NCBI GenBank assembly: GCA_035771165.1
Contig: JAWNZC010000311.1
Coordinates: 286,001 to 350,000 of the forward strand
DNA length: 64,000 nt
Direction of reading: 5' to 3'
Source of the DNA: Paragorgia papillata
Lineage: Eukaryota > Cnidaria > Anthozoa > Scleralcyonacea > Coralliidae
In this document: piece by piece, positions 12,194-22,439 of the stretch
Layout: each line of letters begins with the position of its first letter
Numbering within the stretch: the stretch's first letter is position 1
Program-made: the position numbers and the translations under genes
The notes under the pieces: generated by a model
Databases searched by the model: none
The model's input: the letters and a program-made list of their open reading frames with translations, nothing else
Told to the model about the DNA's origin: nothing

Positions 12194-12271
12194 TAACAAT
12201 TAGACAACGAGACTGAGTTTTCTATCTTGACTATCTGCTCGTAGAAAACGAGGGCGAGTTGTCTAATTGTT
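12194..12271. repeat. Short palindromic repeat
   Basis: AACAATTAGACAAC and its complement flank a ~40-bp centre with TTTTCTA/TAGAAAA. Hairpin-forming. The 46.6 kb palindrome has a similar outer arm (AACAATTA). Confidence 0.7.
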
Positions 12272-12301
12272 TTAATATCAACCATAAACAACTTTTCTTT
12301 A

Positions 12302-12480
12302 ACATAATAACTACTTATTGACCGAGCGTGAGGTCTGAACTAGTGAAATATCGGACCGATGTTTTTTTAGTAAGGACCGAGACGAGCGCAGCGAGTTGAG
12401 GACTGTGCAAAAAACAGAGGTCCGATATTTCACTAGTACAGACCGAACAAGCGAGGTCAATAAGTAGTTTATTATATGGC
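12302..12480. repeat. Palindromic MITE, ~180 bp
   Basis: Nested inverted arms: CTACTTATTGACC outside and CTAGTGAAATATCGGACC inside, both mirrored around a ~60-bp centre. Confidence 0.8.
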
Positions 12481-13410
12481 CATAAATCTTGTGAACGTTC
12501 TGTGAAAACTCGATCCATCTTTCTTGCGAACTAAACGAAAATGGCACACATTTCCCCATTTTTAAAGTACTTTCCGTTGAGCTAGAATCTTGAACTTTCT
12601 ACCCCAAATAGTAATTTTCAATTGCTTTTGTTTGACATATTGCTCAAGATCGTACGTTAAGTAGTTTGAATAATACTTGTGAGAAGTAAATACGAACAAT
12701 GTTACGAACGTTTTGGACATTTTAAAAACTTTCACAAAACGTGGAAACTCGAACTATACATCAAATGAAAGCTTATAAAATTTCTAACAACATACCTGCA
12801 CGACATATTTCAACAATGAGTAGTTCTGAAATTATAATCCATCTTGTTGCCGATATACTGACATGACTGCCATTTTGTTCGTAAAATTAACTTACGGTCC
12901 AGAACGGCAGATTCCGCTCTGAGCGGGCGGATACGGGAAATATCCGACCGCTTATGAACCAATCAAGTTACAAGATTTCCGTATTCGGACCTCTCAGTGC
13001 TGCTGCCATATAATAAATAAGTCTTATCAAACATTGTTCCAAATTTTCAGACAGTTTTACCTTTTCGTTCGCAGAAGTCTCCCTATTCAGTGTAGAGTAG
13101 TTCGATGGCACATGATAAACAATCGCTCACAAAAACGAGATTGTAATTATTTTGCTTCAAGTTTGGTGTAGATATACTCCATAGGCATAAGCGAATTCAT
13201 TTTCTTATTCGAAAATGTCAAACTGAACAATTTTCCATTACTTTTGGGCCAATGTTTTCGTGATTTCGTCACTCGTATATAAATTTTAGCGGACGCCATG
13301 TTTGGCCTGGTTTCCACGTTTGGGTCGCAGCGTGAATATGTCGTGGCTTCTGATTTGTCAAAATAGGAGTATTCCAGCTATAAGCAGGTTTGTCATTGGA
13401 TAACCTACTA
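12481..13410. other. Gene-free stretch left of the Polinton
   Basis: No ORF with domain content. It ends at the 6-bp target duplication of the Polinton. Confidence 0.6.
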
Positions 13411-13416
13411 GTGGTC
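13411..13416. other. Target-site duplication (GTGGTC), left copy
   Basis: Six bases directly before the AGTAGT terminus. The same six follow the right terminus at 27,101-27,106. A 6-bp duplication is the known signature of Polinton integration. Confidence 0.85.
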
Positions 13417-13798
13417 AGTAGTGATAGACCCCCATTTGGAGGATTCATAATTAATTAGGTAAATTGAATTTTTAATGAGCTCTGTCAATATCTTCCTCAC
13501 GCTCCTTTGAGACCTCCTAACCCTAACCATATTATTTAAGCATACATCATTCATTCTCAGGCTCCTTCAGGACACCCTAACCCTAATCTCATTATTTATG
13601 CTTACGTCGTCATTTTATCCAACCCCCCTGGTTTTCACTATCATAACAATTTAATATTTACGCATACTTCATTATTTCTCAGGCTCCTTTGGGACCCCTT
13701 AACCCTAGCTTTTATCCAACCCCCCGTGTAATACGTCATAACCGATGGCTCTCCGAATGATTCCCAAAGTCACGTCATTATCAAAAAGGCATCCCACG

Positions 13799-14819
13799 CA
13801 ACCTCGTACCCAGGGTCTTATCTCCGCTCCCCGCCCACCACGCTACGAAAAGACCCTGGTTGTGGCTGGTCACGTGCCCCCTAAAAATTGGGGGGTTTTT
13901 AATTAACGATTTCAAAAATACTCAGGGAGGAGTGACAGGCACAATTACAAGTTTTCACCTTTGTTTATACAAATAATATATTACGTCTGGCATCGTCAGA
14001 CTGGCGTCTGATCGGGCTGTCTGATCGCAAAATATCTGTTAAAATGAAACCAACAAAAAACAAACGTACTCAGTGTTTATAACAAAACATATCTCGTGCT
14101 TTCTTCTGTGGTGTACGTTGTCAAAGATCATATCGAATCCAAACGTTAAAGAATCCCCGACGGCCCGAAGAAGATATAGCATCCTCTATTAAATGCACCG
14201 TCGAATACTCGTGTCGACTAGACTTTGAAATTGTCGCAGTGTTGGTGATGTGAAGTACCTTAAAAATTTGTACAGCAAGGCAAATTTTGAACTGCGTTAT
14301 TCGGCCGAAATGTTTTACCGCCAAAGACTTCCTCGCGACGATGCTCTTCCTCATTTAATCCTCGTTTAATCTGCAGGCCATGTGAAAGAGCCAAACCGCT
14401 TTCTCTCGCACTAAAATGCATTGCATTTCAACCTCTGCTCCGATAACCCCAGCGAAAAGTACTAAAAGAAGCGATTCGGCAAAGATTGCAACTATACAAC
14501 ATCAAGCCGATTGCCGTCCTTCCACTCGCATTTGTCATCAACAGAAACTCGGGTAAATACAGTTCTTCAATCGCGCTTTTCATTCTTTTTATTAAACTTT
14601 ATAGTTCGCCTAAATGGCTAAATCTAATATCAGATTTTAGAATACGAGCATTAAAACTGGACTTGTGTTGTAGCATTGATTGTGCAGCTTAATAAAGCTT
14701 ACCACCCCTCCCCTGATATAAAATTCGTTTACGCGGCACGTGACCAGCCGCAACCAGGGTCTTTTCGCAGCGCAGGGCGGGGGCGGGGGAGCGGAGATAA
14801 GACCCTGGGTACGAGGTTG
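13799..14819. mobile_element. hAT-like MITE inserted in Polinton left arm
   Basis: Both ends start CAACCTCGTACCCAGGGTCTT in inverted orientation, with ~85-bp imperfect inverted repeats. The flanking duplication is ATCCCACG (8 bp), or CATCCCACG (9 bp) depending on where the end is drawn. The other Polinton arm, near 26,735, shows the uninterrupted sequence. The interior carries no coding capacity I can recognise. Confidence 0.8.
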
Positions 14820-15073
14820 CATCCCACGTTCTTCCTTATAAGTATTAGTAAAATTTATAGAGACACTTTATATTTTTCATCTGAAATCTTGTCTTGATGA
14901 GTATAGAGAGTTTTGAGCAGACTAAGTGTCTGAATAGCGCTCTTGCTACTTTTGGTCAGCGGAGCGGCTCATTGCGTGAAAGCGAGGCTTGGGGGTGAAA
15001 GTGCAATGCAAGCAAATTTACAGTAAACTATCCGAAAAACTATCCCGCTGGGGGGGATTATTTAAATTTGACA

Positions 15074-16043
15074 ATGTGTTCAAGCGGAAATCTCACTGAA
15101 AAGGATGTAGTAGGAGCTTCCCTCTTTGATCGAACTCCTGAAGAATTAAAAGTGCCAGAACTAAAGAGGTGGCTAGTTTGCAGAGGGGCGTCTACGCGAG
15201 GCAAAAAGGCTGATTTAGTTGAGAGGTGAGAAATCTTATTGTAAACTCTGCTATAAATATATAAAGTGCTATCTCGTATTAAATCAAGCGATATTTCTTC
15301 ACTTTTAGAGTGAAAAAGTATACTGAGCTAGGATGGGACAAGAATACTATAGATCCTTGTGGAAGTGTACGAAAAAGATCAACCCCTCATGACGAGTTAA
15401 ACACAAATAGTGAAGAACTTATTAATAAAGAAAACGTTATTCCGTTTCCAAGCGACTCTGCCAATTGGCAAACAATTAAGGATGGAAGAAAACTTGTCCC
15501 AGAAGTTACTCTCCCAGCAATAATAAATTATTTTGTAACCAGAAAGTGCAAGGACAGCAAGTTGGCTGGTGATTTGAAAGGTCTAAACGATAGTTCATAC
15601 GAATTGTTTAAATTAGGACACATTCAAGAAATGTGTGTTTGCAAGCCAGAAGAAAATGTAGTATGCTTCAGGGGAGTATGTCTTCCACAGATGAAAAAAG
15701 ATAAACTTTATCATATAAAACTGACAATCTCAAGTGGATGTATAACTTATGCAGTGTGTGGTTGCCCAGCTGGAAAGGGACCCAATGGTAGCTGTAAGCA
15801 TATAGCAGCATTTGCTTATTCTCTTGAAGAGTTCACTAGACTGGGCCTGTACAGAGAGTTTGTCACTTGCACTTCCAGACTCCAAAAGCTAAATGTGGTC
15901 TGAAACCTTTTCCAAATGTGTATAGTGCTTTTCCAGTTGCCTACCAATATGGTAAGCAGGCTAACAAGGAACTGCGGTCTATACTTGAAAGTAAACTCCC
16001 ATCAGCAGCCATGTTGCATTGTCTCCATGATGATGATGATGAC

Positions 16044-16097
<54 letters not shown>

Positions 16098-16964
16098 GAG
16101 CCTTGTTTATCTGATATGGTTGATAAAAATGCTGTTGCTGAGAATGCAGATGTTACTTGTATCAACACTGATGAAAAAAATAAATCAACAGATACAACAA
16201 AAATTATTCTGGTTGAGGAGCAAGTAATTCAGTTGATGGAAAACCTTAAAGTACCAGCAGACAAAGTAAATGAGATTGAACTTCAAACTAGGAGTCAAGC
16301 TAACTGCTCTAACTGGCACCAGCTTCGTAAATCTAGACTAACTGCCTCTTATTTTGGTAAAATATGTGGAAGGTCTGTATCATCTGAAAAGTTGCGAAAA
16401 TCAGGTTTGTCTATCATCAAGAGTATTCTTGGAGAATACAAAGCTACAAGTCAACATCTGGAGTATGGAAAGATGCATGAAGCTCAAACCCGTGTTGATT
16501 ACATTAAATTCATGAATGAAAATAGTCACAAAGGTTTGGAGGCATCAGATTCAGGCTTTTTCATTGATGTGGAAAATGGCTGGCTTGGTGCCACACCAGA
16601 TGCAAAGGTTTTTGACCCCACTAGTAGTGAGTTCCATGGTCTGATGGAAGGAAAAGCCCCAACATCTCTCTTTGGTATGCAAAAGAAGAAAGCTGCAGAT
16701 GTATACAAACATTGTGTTTTTGATGCAGAGTCAAATACGTTAAAGCTTTTGCCAGTATCAGATTATTATAAGCAAGTGCAAGGTCAAATGGCAATAGCAA
16801 AATATTGCTGTTGTGATTTTGTTATATGGACCCCCCAGTGGATTAATGTTGAGAGAATACACTTTGATAAGGAATATTGTATCAAAATGATGAAGAAACT
16901 TACCTTGTTTCATAAGCAATGGTTTGGTCCTGCACTAGTTGAGAGGGATATGCATAAAATGTAA
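15074..16964 (+). pseudogene. SAP + SWIM zinc finger + YqaJ-type nuclease protein of the transposon
   Basis: Exon 1 (15,074-15,225) encodes a SAP-like DNA-binding helix pair (LKVPELKRWLVCRGAS). A GT-AG intron (15,226-15,308) rejoins the frame. Exon 2 carries a SWIM zinc finger (YAVCGCPAG then GSCKH). A frameshift near 15,880 leads into an acidic poly-Asp tract. Next comes a YqaJ/lambda-exonuclease-like PD-(D/E)XK domain: SRLTASYFGKI, then GATPDAKV, then MEGKAP in place of the more usual E-x-K-x-P surroundings, and YYKQVQGQMAI. Such nucleases trim DNA ends for recombination. Only the frameshift separates it from being intact. Confidence 0.8.
16028..16095 (+). repeat. (GAT)n coding microsatellite
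   Basis: Trinucleotide run that encodes ~22 consecutive aspartates in the frame of the YqaJ protein, with one GAC. Confidence 0.9.
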
Positions 16965-17318
16965 GCAAGTATATAAACATATTCTTTGATGGCAAATTTA
17001 ACAGTCAACTATATGAGATGCAGCTATTGTTAAAGAGAACTTAAGAAAACAGTGCAACCCTGGTATAGACTAACCAGGCATAAAGTTTTGAAACTGTACT
17101 TTTGACTTTAATATTATTTGATGTTCTATCCTTATCTATATATATTTATACAATACCCTGGTTGCTATGCGTGTTTTCATTGGTTGCTGGCCATGATCTA
17201 TTAGAGGACAGACACATGGTCACGTCAGATCACGTCAGCTGACTTGCTTCTTCCTTCTTCATGCCCCAAAATCCGGCAAGAGTTTCAACAAAAACCTTTT
17301 AAATTTTTATTGTATAAA

Positions 17319-17504
17319 ACAAATAGATTCCATTTTTTTGTTGTCTGTTCAGTTATAGATGCACAGAAGACGTCACAACGTGGTAAGAACATCAGTGACC
17401 CACTCGACTGCGTCTCGTGGGCCACTTTTTTGTTCTTACCACGTTGTGACGTCATCTGTGCATCTATAACTGAACAGACAACGGCAAAATGGAATCTATT
17501 TGTT
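17319..17504. repeat. Palindromic MITE, ~185 bp
   Basis: Long arms, starting AACAAATAGATTCCATTTT and continuing through TGTCTGTTCAGTTATAGATG and the CACAACGTGGTAAGAAC block, mirrored around a ~40-bp centre. Nearly perfect hairpin, lying in the intergenic part of the YqaJ transposon. Confidence 0.85.
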
Positions 17505-17558
17505 AAATATATATACAAATTTTGTTATATTATTAACAAATAAGTTCATTGTCACAGA

Positions 17559-17722
17559 AAATAAATATATGTTATTTACCGGCTGGGAGGTCCGTATAGA
17601 AAAATATTTGCCCGAGGTCTTAAAAAAGGCCCGAGGCCGGAGGCCGAGGGACATTTTTGAGACCGAGGGCAAATATTTTTCTATACGGACCGACGAAAAC
17701 GGTAAATAACATATTTATTTTT
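17559..17722. repeat. Palindromic MITE, ~165 bp
   Basis: Arms ATATGTTATTTACCG and GGTCCGTATAGAAAAATATT are mirrored around a GC-rich centre. Hairpin-forming. Confidence 0.85.
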
Positions 17723-18410
17723 TTGTTACATAATTAGATAAATTAACATAATTGAATTAAGTTGCGTAATCGAGATGACATTCACGTGATACTCAAAAGT
17801 CCAAAGTTTATCGTTCGACAGTCGTAAACAACCACCGACATGTAGTCTGACAAGGAACCTTGGAACCTTTTTTGTGATAAAAAAACATTCAAATCTTGAA
17901 GATCTAGTTACGCAGGGAAGTCAAAATGCAGTCAGTGTTTTTAAAGTTTAGTTGATAAAGATTCTTCGTCGTTCTTCTTCGTCGCTTGCTCGTTTTTGGC
18001 TGTTCGCTTGGAAAGTCGCTTTCAATATTTGGCTGACTGTATGAAAATTGAAAGTGTGTTCTTCGAGTTTGAAGACGAAAATGCTTGTAGTAAGCCATTT
18101 GTAATTTCAAGTTTCAAGGACATATGACACGATGAGGTTGGCATGTGGAAAATATTTGACTAAAATGTAATGAATTGTTGCGGTTTTGTTGAGTTTTATA
18201 GCGGTTGGATAACAGAAGAAAGACAGTTTAGTGTCAAAAGGTTTCAGCTTTTCTATCTTCTCGTGGTATGACTTTATATATATATATATACTTCTATATA
18301 GTTTCATTTAGTGATTCAAAATACTGTGTTCACAAGTTTATGTATGTTTTTCCTACCGTTTTTAAACTGTTTTGTTTATAAATATCGCTCGTAAATTTTG
18401 CTTTGTCACA

Positions 18411-18826
18411 GTTTTCCCAGCGTTTCTTTTAAAATTCGCTGTTTACACATGAACTTGTCAAAACCATTTGGATAATCAAAATCATATGCATCCCCGTAGT
18501 CTCTGTTCAATATATTTTTTCTGTGGCAAGCGAAATAGTTATGAAAATCGATCAATTTTAATGACAGAATGTAAAAAAATAACTTTTTGGAACGCGGTAC
18601 AAGATATCGTGAAATACCGTTTTCCCAGCGTTTCTTTTAAAATTCGCTGTTTACACATGAACTTGTCAAAACCATTTGGATAATAAAACTCATTTGCATC
18701 CCCATAGCTCTCTGTTGAATATATTTTTTCTGTGGCAAGCGAAATAGTTATGAAAATCGATCAGTTTTAATTATGACAGAATGTAAAAAAATAACTTTTT
18801 GGACCGCGGTCCAAGATATCGTAAAA
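18411..18826. repeat. Tandem duplication, two ~207-bp units
   Basis: Both units begin TTTTCCCAGCGTTTC and run through the CTGTGGCAAGCGAAATAG block to the AAGATATCGT end. A few substitutions and small indels separate them. No coding role seen. Confidence 0.85.
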
Positions 18827-18829
18827 AAC

Positions 18830-19219
18830 TGCCCGCTCACGTAGCCAATCAAATTGCAGGAAAGCCTAGGAATCGGCCCGCTCACGACTAATAAAAAAAT
18901 AAAAATATAAAATGCATTTTTTGCTCATTTTCCTCAACATTATTAGAGATCCACTAAATTTAAAATTTCAGATAAATTTAAAATTTCAGATTGAGTTTCA
19001 GCTTTTCAGCTGTACCAGTACTATAAACAGAACTCAAGTTTACAATGAAATAAGAGGTACATAGAACAAAAATCAGGGCTGGACAAATATGGTTGGGACA
19101 GGTTCCCTTGCAAAAAGGCTGTGAGAATTCTGGCCATGTATCATGCAATACTTATACATGTATCAATAGCATATACTACCTACAGGTACATTTTAAGTAA
19201 ATAGGTATTTAATTGTTCT
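18830..19219. other. Gene-free spacer of the YqaJ transposon
   Basis: A/T-rich sequence between the two convergent genes. Nothing recognisable. Confidence 0.5.
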
Positions 19220-20045
19220 TCAATAAATAAGGGGAACTTGAAAGTTTGACAACATTGCACACACAAAGAACATTTGATCAATGGTACCATTTTCCATCAT
19301 TTTGTTGGTAACCATGTCCAAAATTCGAAAATGTTTTATTCTTTCCATTGCACGTTCCACGTGAATTCGGACAGATGCTATCCTTCTTGTCTTAAGTAGC
19401 TCATTTTCTTCAAACTGATGTTTACCATTTAGAAAAGGAGGAATGTTGACAACTACACCATGACATACAAACAACTCTTGCACATCAAAGCCACGGTCTG
19501 CCATAACCATGTTATGTCTGTCCCACTGTTTTTCTAATATTCCACTTTGTATGGTTAACTCTCGGTCAGAGATTGATCAAACAAACAAAGTTGACACGAA
19601 TGATATACCCCTGAGGGTGTTATGCCAACTAGTGCTTTCAGAGTATTATGGTTCTTATAACTGGACCAGGTTAGCTGCTGTGCGTCTGGATTTTTTGGTT
19701 GTTCAATAAAAATTTCTGTTCCATCAATTATACACCTTAACTTTGGATATTCTTTTCTGACATGATTTGGCATGAAATTGTTGCACTGTTTTCTTGTAGG
19801 CCATATATCAAGTTGTTTAAAACGTTGATAAAGAAAATTAACCCAGGTAGTAATAATACGAGAGACATGGGATTTTGACAAACTGAATCTGCACGCCAAA
19901 TTCAGATGTTTGGTCCCTAGCACTTCCCCAGTATACAAGATTATGAACTGCAGGCCCCAAGAACTCGTAGACAACATCAAATTGCGATTTAGTGCAGCCA
20001 GTTTAAAATTTAAACATGTCCTCGTTTTTGGAGAGGTTCTCAAAT
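19220..20045 (-). pseudogene. DDE transposase (DDE_Tnp_4/HARBI1-like fold), broken
   Basis: On the minus strand: a helix-turn-helix segment (SLSKSHVSRIITTW), then CIIDGTEIF with the first catalytic aspartate, the SSYKNHNT block, VMADRGFD with the second aspartate, and RIHVERAMERIK with the glutamate. This enzyme would cut and paste the transposon ends. A frameshift near 19,575 separates the first aspartate from the rest, and the frame entering the 5' part is disturbed by a stop near 19,995. All three catalytic residues are still visible. Confidence 0.8.
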
Positions 20046-20591
20046 CGAAAATTTTAACTCATTCACAGTACTTGATAACGTAGAATTTTTCTTCATGTAT
20101 TCCTGTAATTCTTTTTCCAATTCCTTAACCCTCTCCTTTAGTTCCGTTTCTCGATTAACTGTAAAATCTGCGTTACCTTCCCGAGCTATCTCTTGGGTAT
20201 CTTCTGGCGCCAATGTTTCTTCGACACTTTCAGAGCACGGTTGTGGCAGAGGAGTCACACGAAATGTGGCTGACTGGTTAGTCTGTTTGGCTTGACGCTC
20301 TTTTGGACACTTTCGCTTCCGTAGGTCCTTTATAAATGCAAATTTAGTAGGATAGGATCCGTTCTTCAGCTTCTTGGTTGACTTAACGAGAACTTTTCGA
20401 ATGAAACAACTTTCCTCAAAATGGTCGCTGCATATACGAGCATGTTCGCTAACAGGGCTGTTTATCCGACGAATTTTGGCGAGCCATACTTTAAGTAAAG
20501 CTTTATCTTTTAGTGGCAAACGATGGAAGGAAAGTTCCCTATTCTTCTTTGACGAGTTATTGCATCCGTAGGCAATACACCAGTGAGGCAT
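20040..20591 (-). CDS. THAP-domain DNA-binding protein of the transposon
   Basis: A 183-residue ORF beginning MPHWCIAYGC. It shows the THAP zinc finger: CxxxxC at the start, a LSFHRLPL stretch, a tryptophan in KVWLAKI, and ARICSDHFEESCF with the last Cys and His. A basic segment and a C-terminal coiled coil (ELKERVKELEKELQEY) follow. In related transposons this is the N-terminal half of the transposase that recognises the inverted repeats. The transposase pseudogene follows directly, overlapping by a few bases, which suggests one original gene. Confidence 0.8.
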   Translation of the reverse strand: MPHWCIAYGCNNSSKKNRELSFHRLPLKDKALLKVWLAKIRRINSPVSEHARICSDHFEESCFIRKVLVKSTKKLKNGSYPTKFAFIKDLRKRKCPKERQAKQTNQSATFRVTPLPQPCSESVEETLAPEDTQEIAREGNADFTVNRETELKERVKELEKELQEYMKKNSTLSSTVNELKFSI

Positions 20592-20709
20592 ACTTGCTCA
20601 AATACACAGTATCAATGTATCAAATTATCAATCATCAGTGCTCTTCACCCCCAAGCCTCGCTTTCATGCAATGAGCCATTCCGCTGACCAAAAGTAGCAA
20701 AAGCGCTAT

Positions 20710-21588
20710 TGGCAGAGATAACGTATAGACTTGAATCAATAGCATGTCATGAATGATATATTAGAACCTAAATGTTCAAACAGAGTAAGCCATCCTAGAA
20801 TCATTGCTAACTAAACCTTTAAAACCATTCTAGGAAGATAGAAAAGATCGAAGATCGAAAAGCCGAACAAAAAGAACAATTTTAAATGTCGAACTATAAA
20901 CTAGAGGAAAAGGTATTTATTACTTTGAAACCGTTGCTACGCTTTCTGTTACTAAGTGTGATATTTGCATATTTATCCTCAGTGCACGTGCAGGAGACAA
21001 AAGAGAAACTCATTAGGGGTGATTAAGACGATTAAGCGCTTGGGCAAGTCTAGCCGAGAAGGTTATTAGCACTAGTGTACAACGTCGCGTCGCCTCATAA
21101 GACAGAACTCAAAGCATTCAGTTTAAAATATTTATTTAGGCTTTGGTTTAAACTTACACATATCAAAAACAAATTACGGTTACATATAAATAGTTCACAC
21201 CGACCATCTAGTAAGGTCTGCTTCTTAGATTATATTTAGGTGTTTTTATTTTAAAAGTAGCATGATAATCTTTCTTGTCTTTTGATGAAAATTGGGACAC
21301 ATCTTCTGTTGTCATGGGTAAATATTTTGATCTAGTCATCAATAGATGATGTTGATAGTCTTCTCTTTCATCCGGAGTAATCTTTGCCAAGTCTTTCTCT
21401 GTTGGGTCGGGTCGCCTAAACTTTCCCAGTTATGAAAGAAATTATGTGTAAGCATCGCTTGTTCAACGGTAGGAGGTGGTGTTAGGAAATAAGTTTTAGG
21501 TGTAGCAGGGAAACCCCACGGAGGATAGTCCGTTTCTTGCTTTATCTCCGGTGTCAAGTTTGGTGTATTTTTCCAAGGCTGAGTTTCG
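20710..21588. repeat. Inner part of Polinton left inverted arm
   Basis: Reverse-complement match to ~25,637-26,530, including the tract CGTAATTTGTTTTTGA and coding sequence of the terminal gene. The arm's outer part lies at 13,417-14,935. Confidence 0.8.
21208..21557 (-). pseudogene. Left-arm copy of the Polinton terminal gene tail
   Basis: Two overlapping frames encode PEIKQETDYPPWGFPATP, then NFFHNWESLGDP, then YQHHLLMTRSKYLPM and the ending KYNLRSRPY. The same segments occur on the opposite strand in the right arm after the ATPase. A frameshift near 21,400 splits it. The function of this tail is unknown; it is duplicated because the inverted arms extend into the gene. Confidence 0.65.
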
Positions 21589-21966
21589 CTTTCTTCGTCT
21601 TCGCTTTCGGATTCCCTCTTGATGTTCGTGACGTGCCAGCATGGTCAAAACTTGAACATTTTCAATGAGACTTTTATCAATTTTCAAATTTACTAGTCCT
21701 TTAACAACAATATCTAAATCAAGGGGCTCGGGAATCTTGGCATCGTATTCTGTAAGACATAATTCTATCAAATCAGTGATATTTGTTCTTGGTATAGTTC
21801 TTCCGTTATATACTATTTCCCCTCTTGAATTCCGCGTTTGAAGACTATGAGATATCAGCAAACTGTTTAGCAGAGAAGACACTTTCTCTTCATCGATTTC
21901 GTAGTGTAAATGTGATATTATTTGCTGGACGCGATAATTAGCGAGACTTGTTTCTTCCATGTTCAC
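21496..21966 (-). CDS. Polinton-associated protein of unknown function
   Basis: 156 residues. A central motif (GEIVYNGRTIPRTNITDLI) and a helical stretch (PLDLDIVVKGLVNLKI) resemble ORFs that I associate with virus-like elements in invertebrate genomes, but I cannot assign a function. A basic RKRRRRKRN patch follows, then the frame seems to slip, because the last ~25 residues do not fit. It lies just downstream of another small ORF on the same strand. Confidence 0.5.
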   Translation of the reverse strand: MNMEETSLANYRVQQIISHLHYEIDEEKVSSLLNSLLISHSLQTRNSRGEIVYNGRTIPRTNITDLIELCLTEYDAKIPEPLDLDIVVKGLVNLKIDKSLIENVQVLTMLARHEHQEGIRKRRRRKRNSALEKYTKLDTGDKARNGLSSVGFPCYT

Positions 21967-22001
21967 GCTTAAACTGACTATCGTAGAAACTTTTGGTTCT
22001 T

Positions 22002-22319
22002 TTATACCATTTCTGTGAGTCCTTCTAAAACAGGATCAAGCAACAGGCTTAGAAATTCTTCACCGTTTTGAAGCAGTGTTTTCTTTTTTCGTCTAAAACT
22101 TCGTCGGGGATCAACCAAAATGTGTAGATCGTCCTGGTAAGGGCCAAGTGTTTCAATCACCTGACGAGGTAGTTGGTAGTGCATTTGCCAAAAATTGTGC
22201 GAACACTCGCATATACATCGAACCTGCTCAGGGCTCGCAGACTCCAAAACAGCTAGCTGTTTTATGGGTTTTGAAAGACACAAAAACTGAAGAAATGCCC
22301 TTTGTTCGTTGGTAAACAT
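22002..22319 (-). CDS. Small helical/basic protein of the Polinton
   Basis: 105 residues. The pattern CICECSHNF, then a LPRQ segment, then RSFRRKKKTLLQNGEEFLSLLLDP with a lysine/arginine cluster before the terminal helix, matches a small ORF commonly found beside packaging ATPases in similar elements. Function not known; a small virion DNA-binding protein is possible. It precedes the 156-residue ORF by 35 bp on the same strand. Confidence 0.5.
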   Translation of the reverse strand: MFTNEQRAFLQFLCLSKPIKQLAVLESASPEQVRCICECSHNFWQMHYQLPRQVIETLGPYQDDLHILVDPRRSFRRKKKTLLQNGEEFLSLLLDPVLEGLTEMV

Positions 22320-22439
22320 CTCTATCTGACAGTCAGTGTCTAAATGAGGAAATCTCTATCAGAACATGTCTATATATTTTGGATTTGTGACAGATATCCT
22401 TGAGGAGTCTGGGACTGAAAATTGGGAAAATAAGGCCGA

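Larger units (their letters stand above)
14936..20707. mobile_element. Two-gene DNA transposon (ISL2EU/IS4EU-like) inserted in Polinton left arm
   Basis: Ends begin AGCGCT(C/T)TTGCTAC and form ~64-bp inverted repeats (14,936-14,999 and 20,644-20,707) with about four mismatches. Each end is flanked by AT, and the Polinton right arm carries a single AT at the homologous site, so AT is a credible target duplication. It encodes a SAP-SWIM-YqaJ protein on the plus strand and THAP plus DDE proteins on the minus strand, facing each other. That two-protein plan matches what I know of the ISL2EU group. All genes but the THAP ORF are broken. Confidence 0.8.

Noticed and set aside
13500..13700. CCCTAACCCTAA motif, telomere-like
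   Set aside because: Only isolated two-unit occurrences within the Polinton arm, not an array.
14121..14354. 77-codon ORF inside the hAT-like MITE
   Set aside because: No transposase motif and only chance length.
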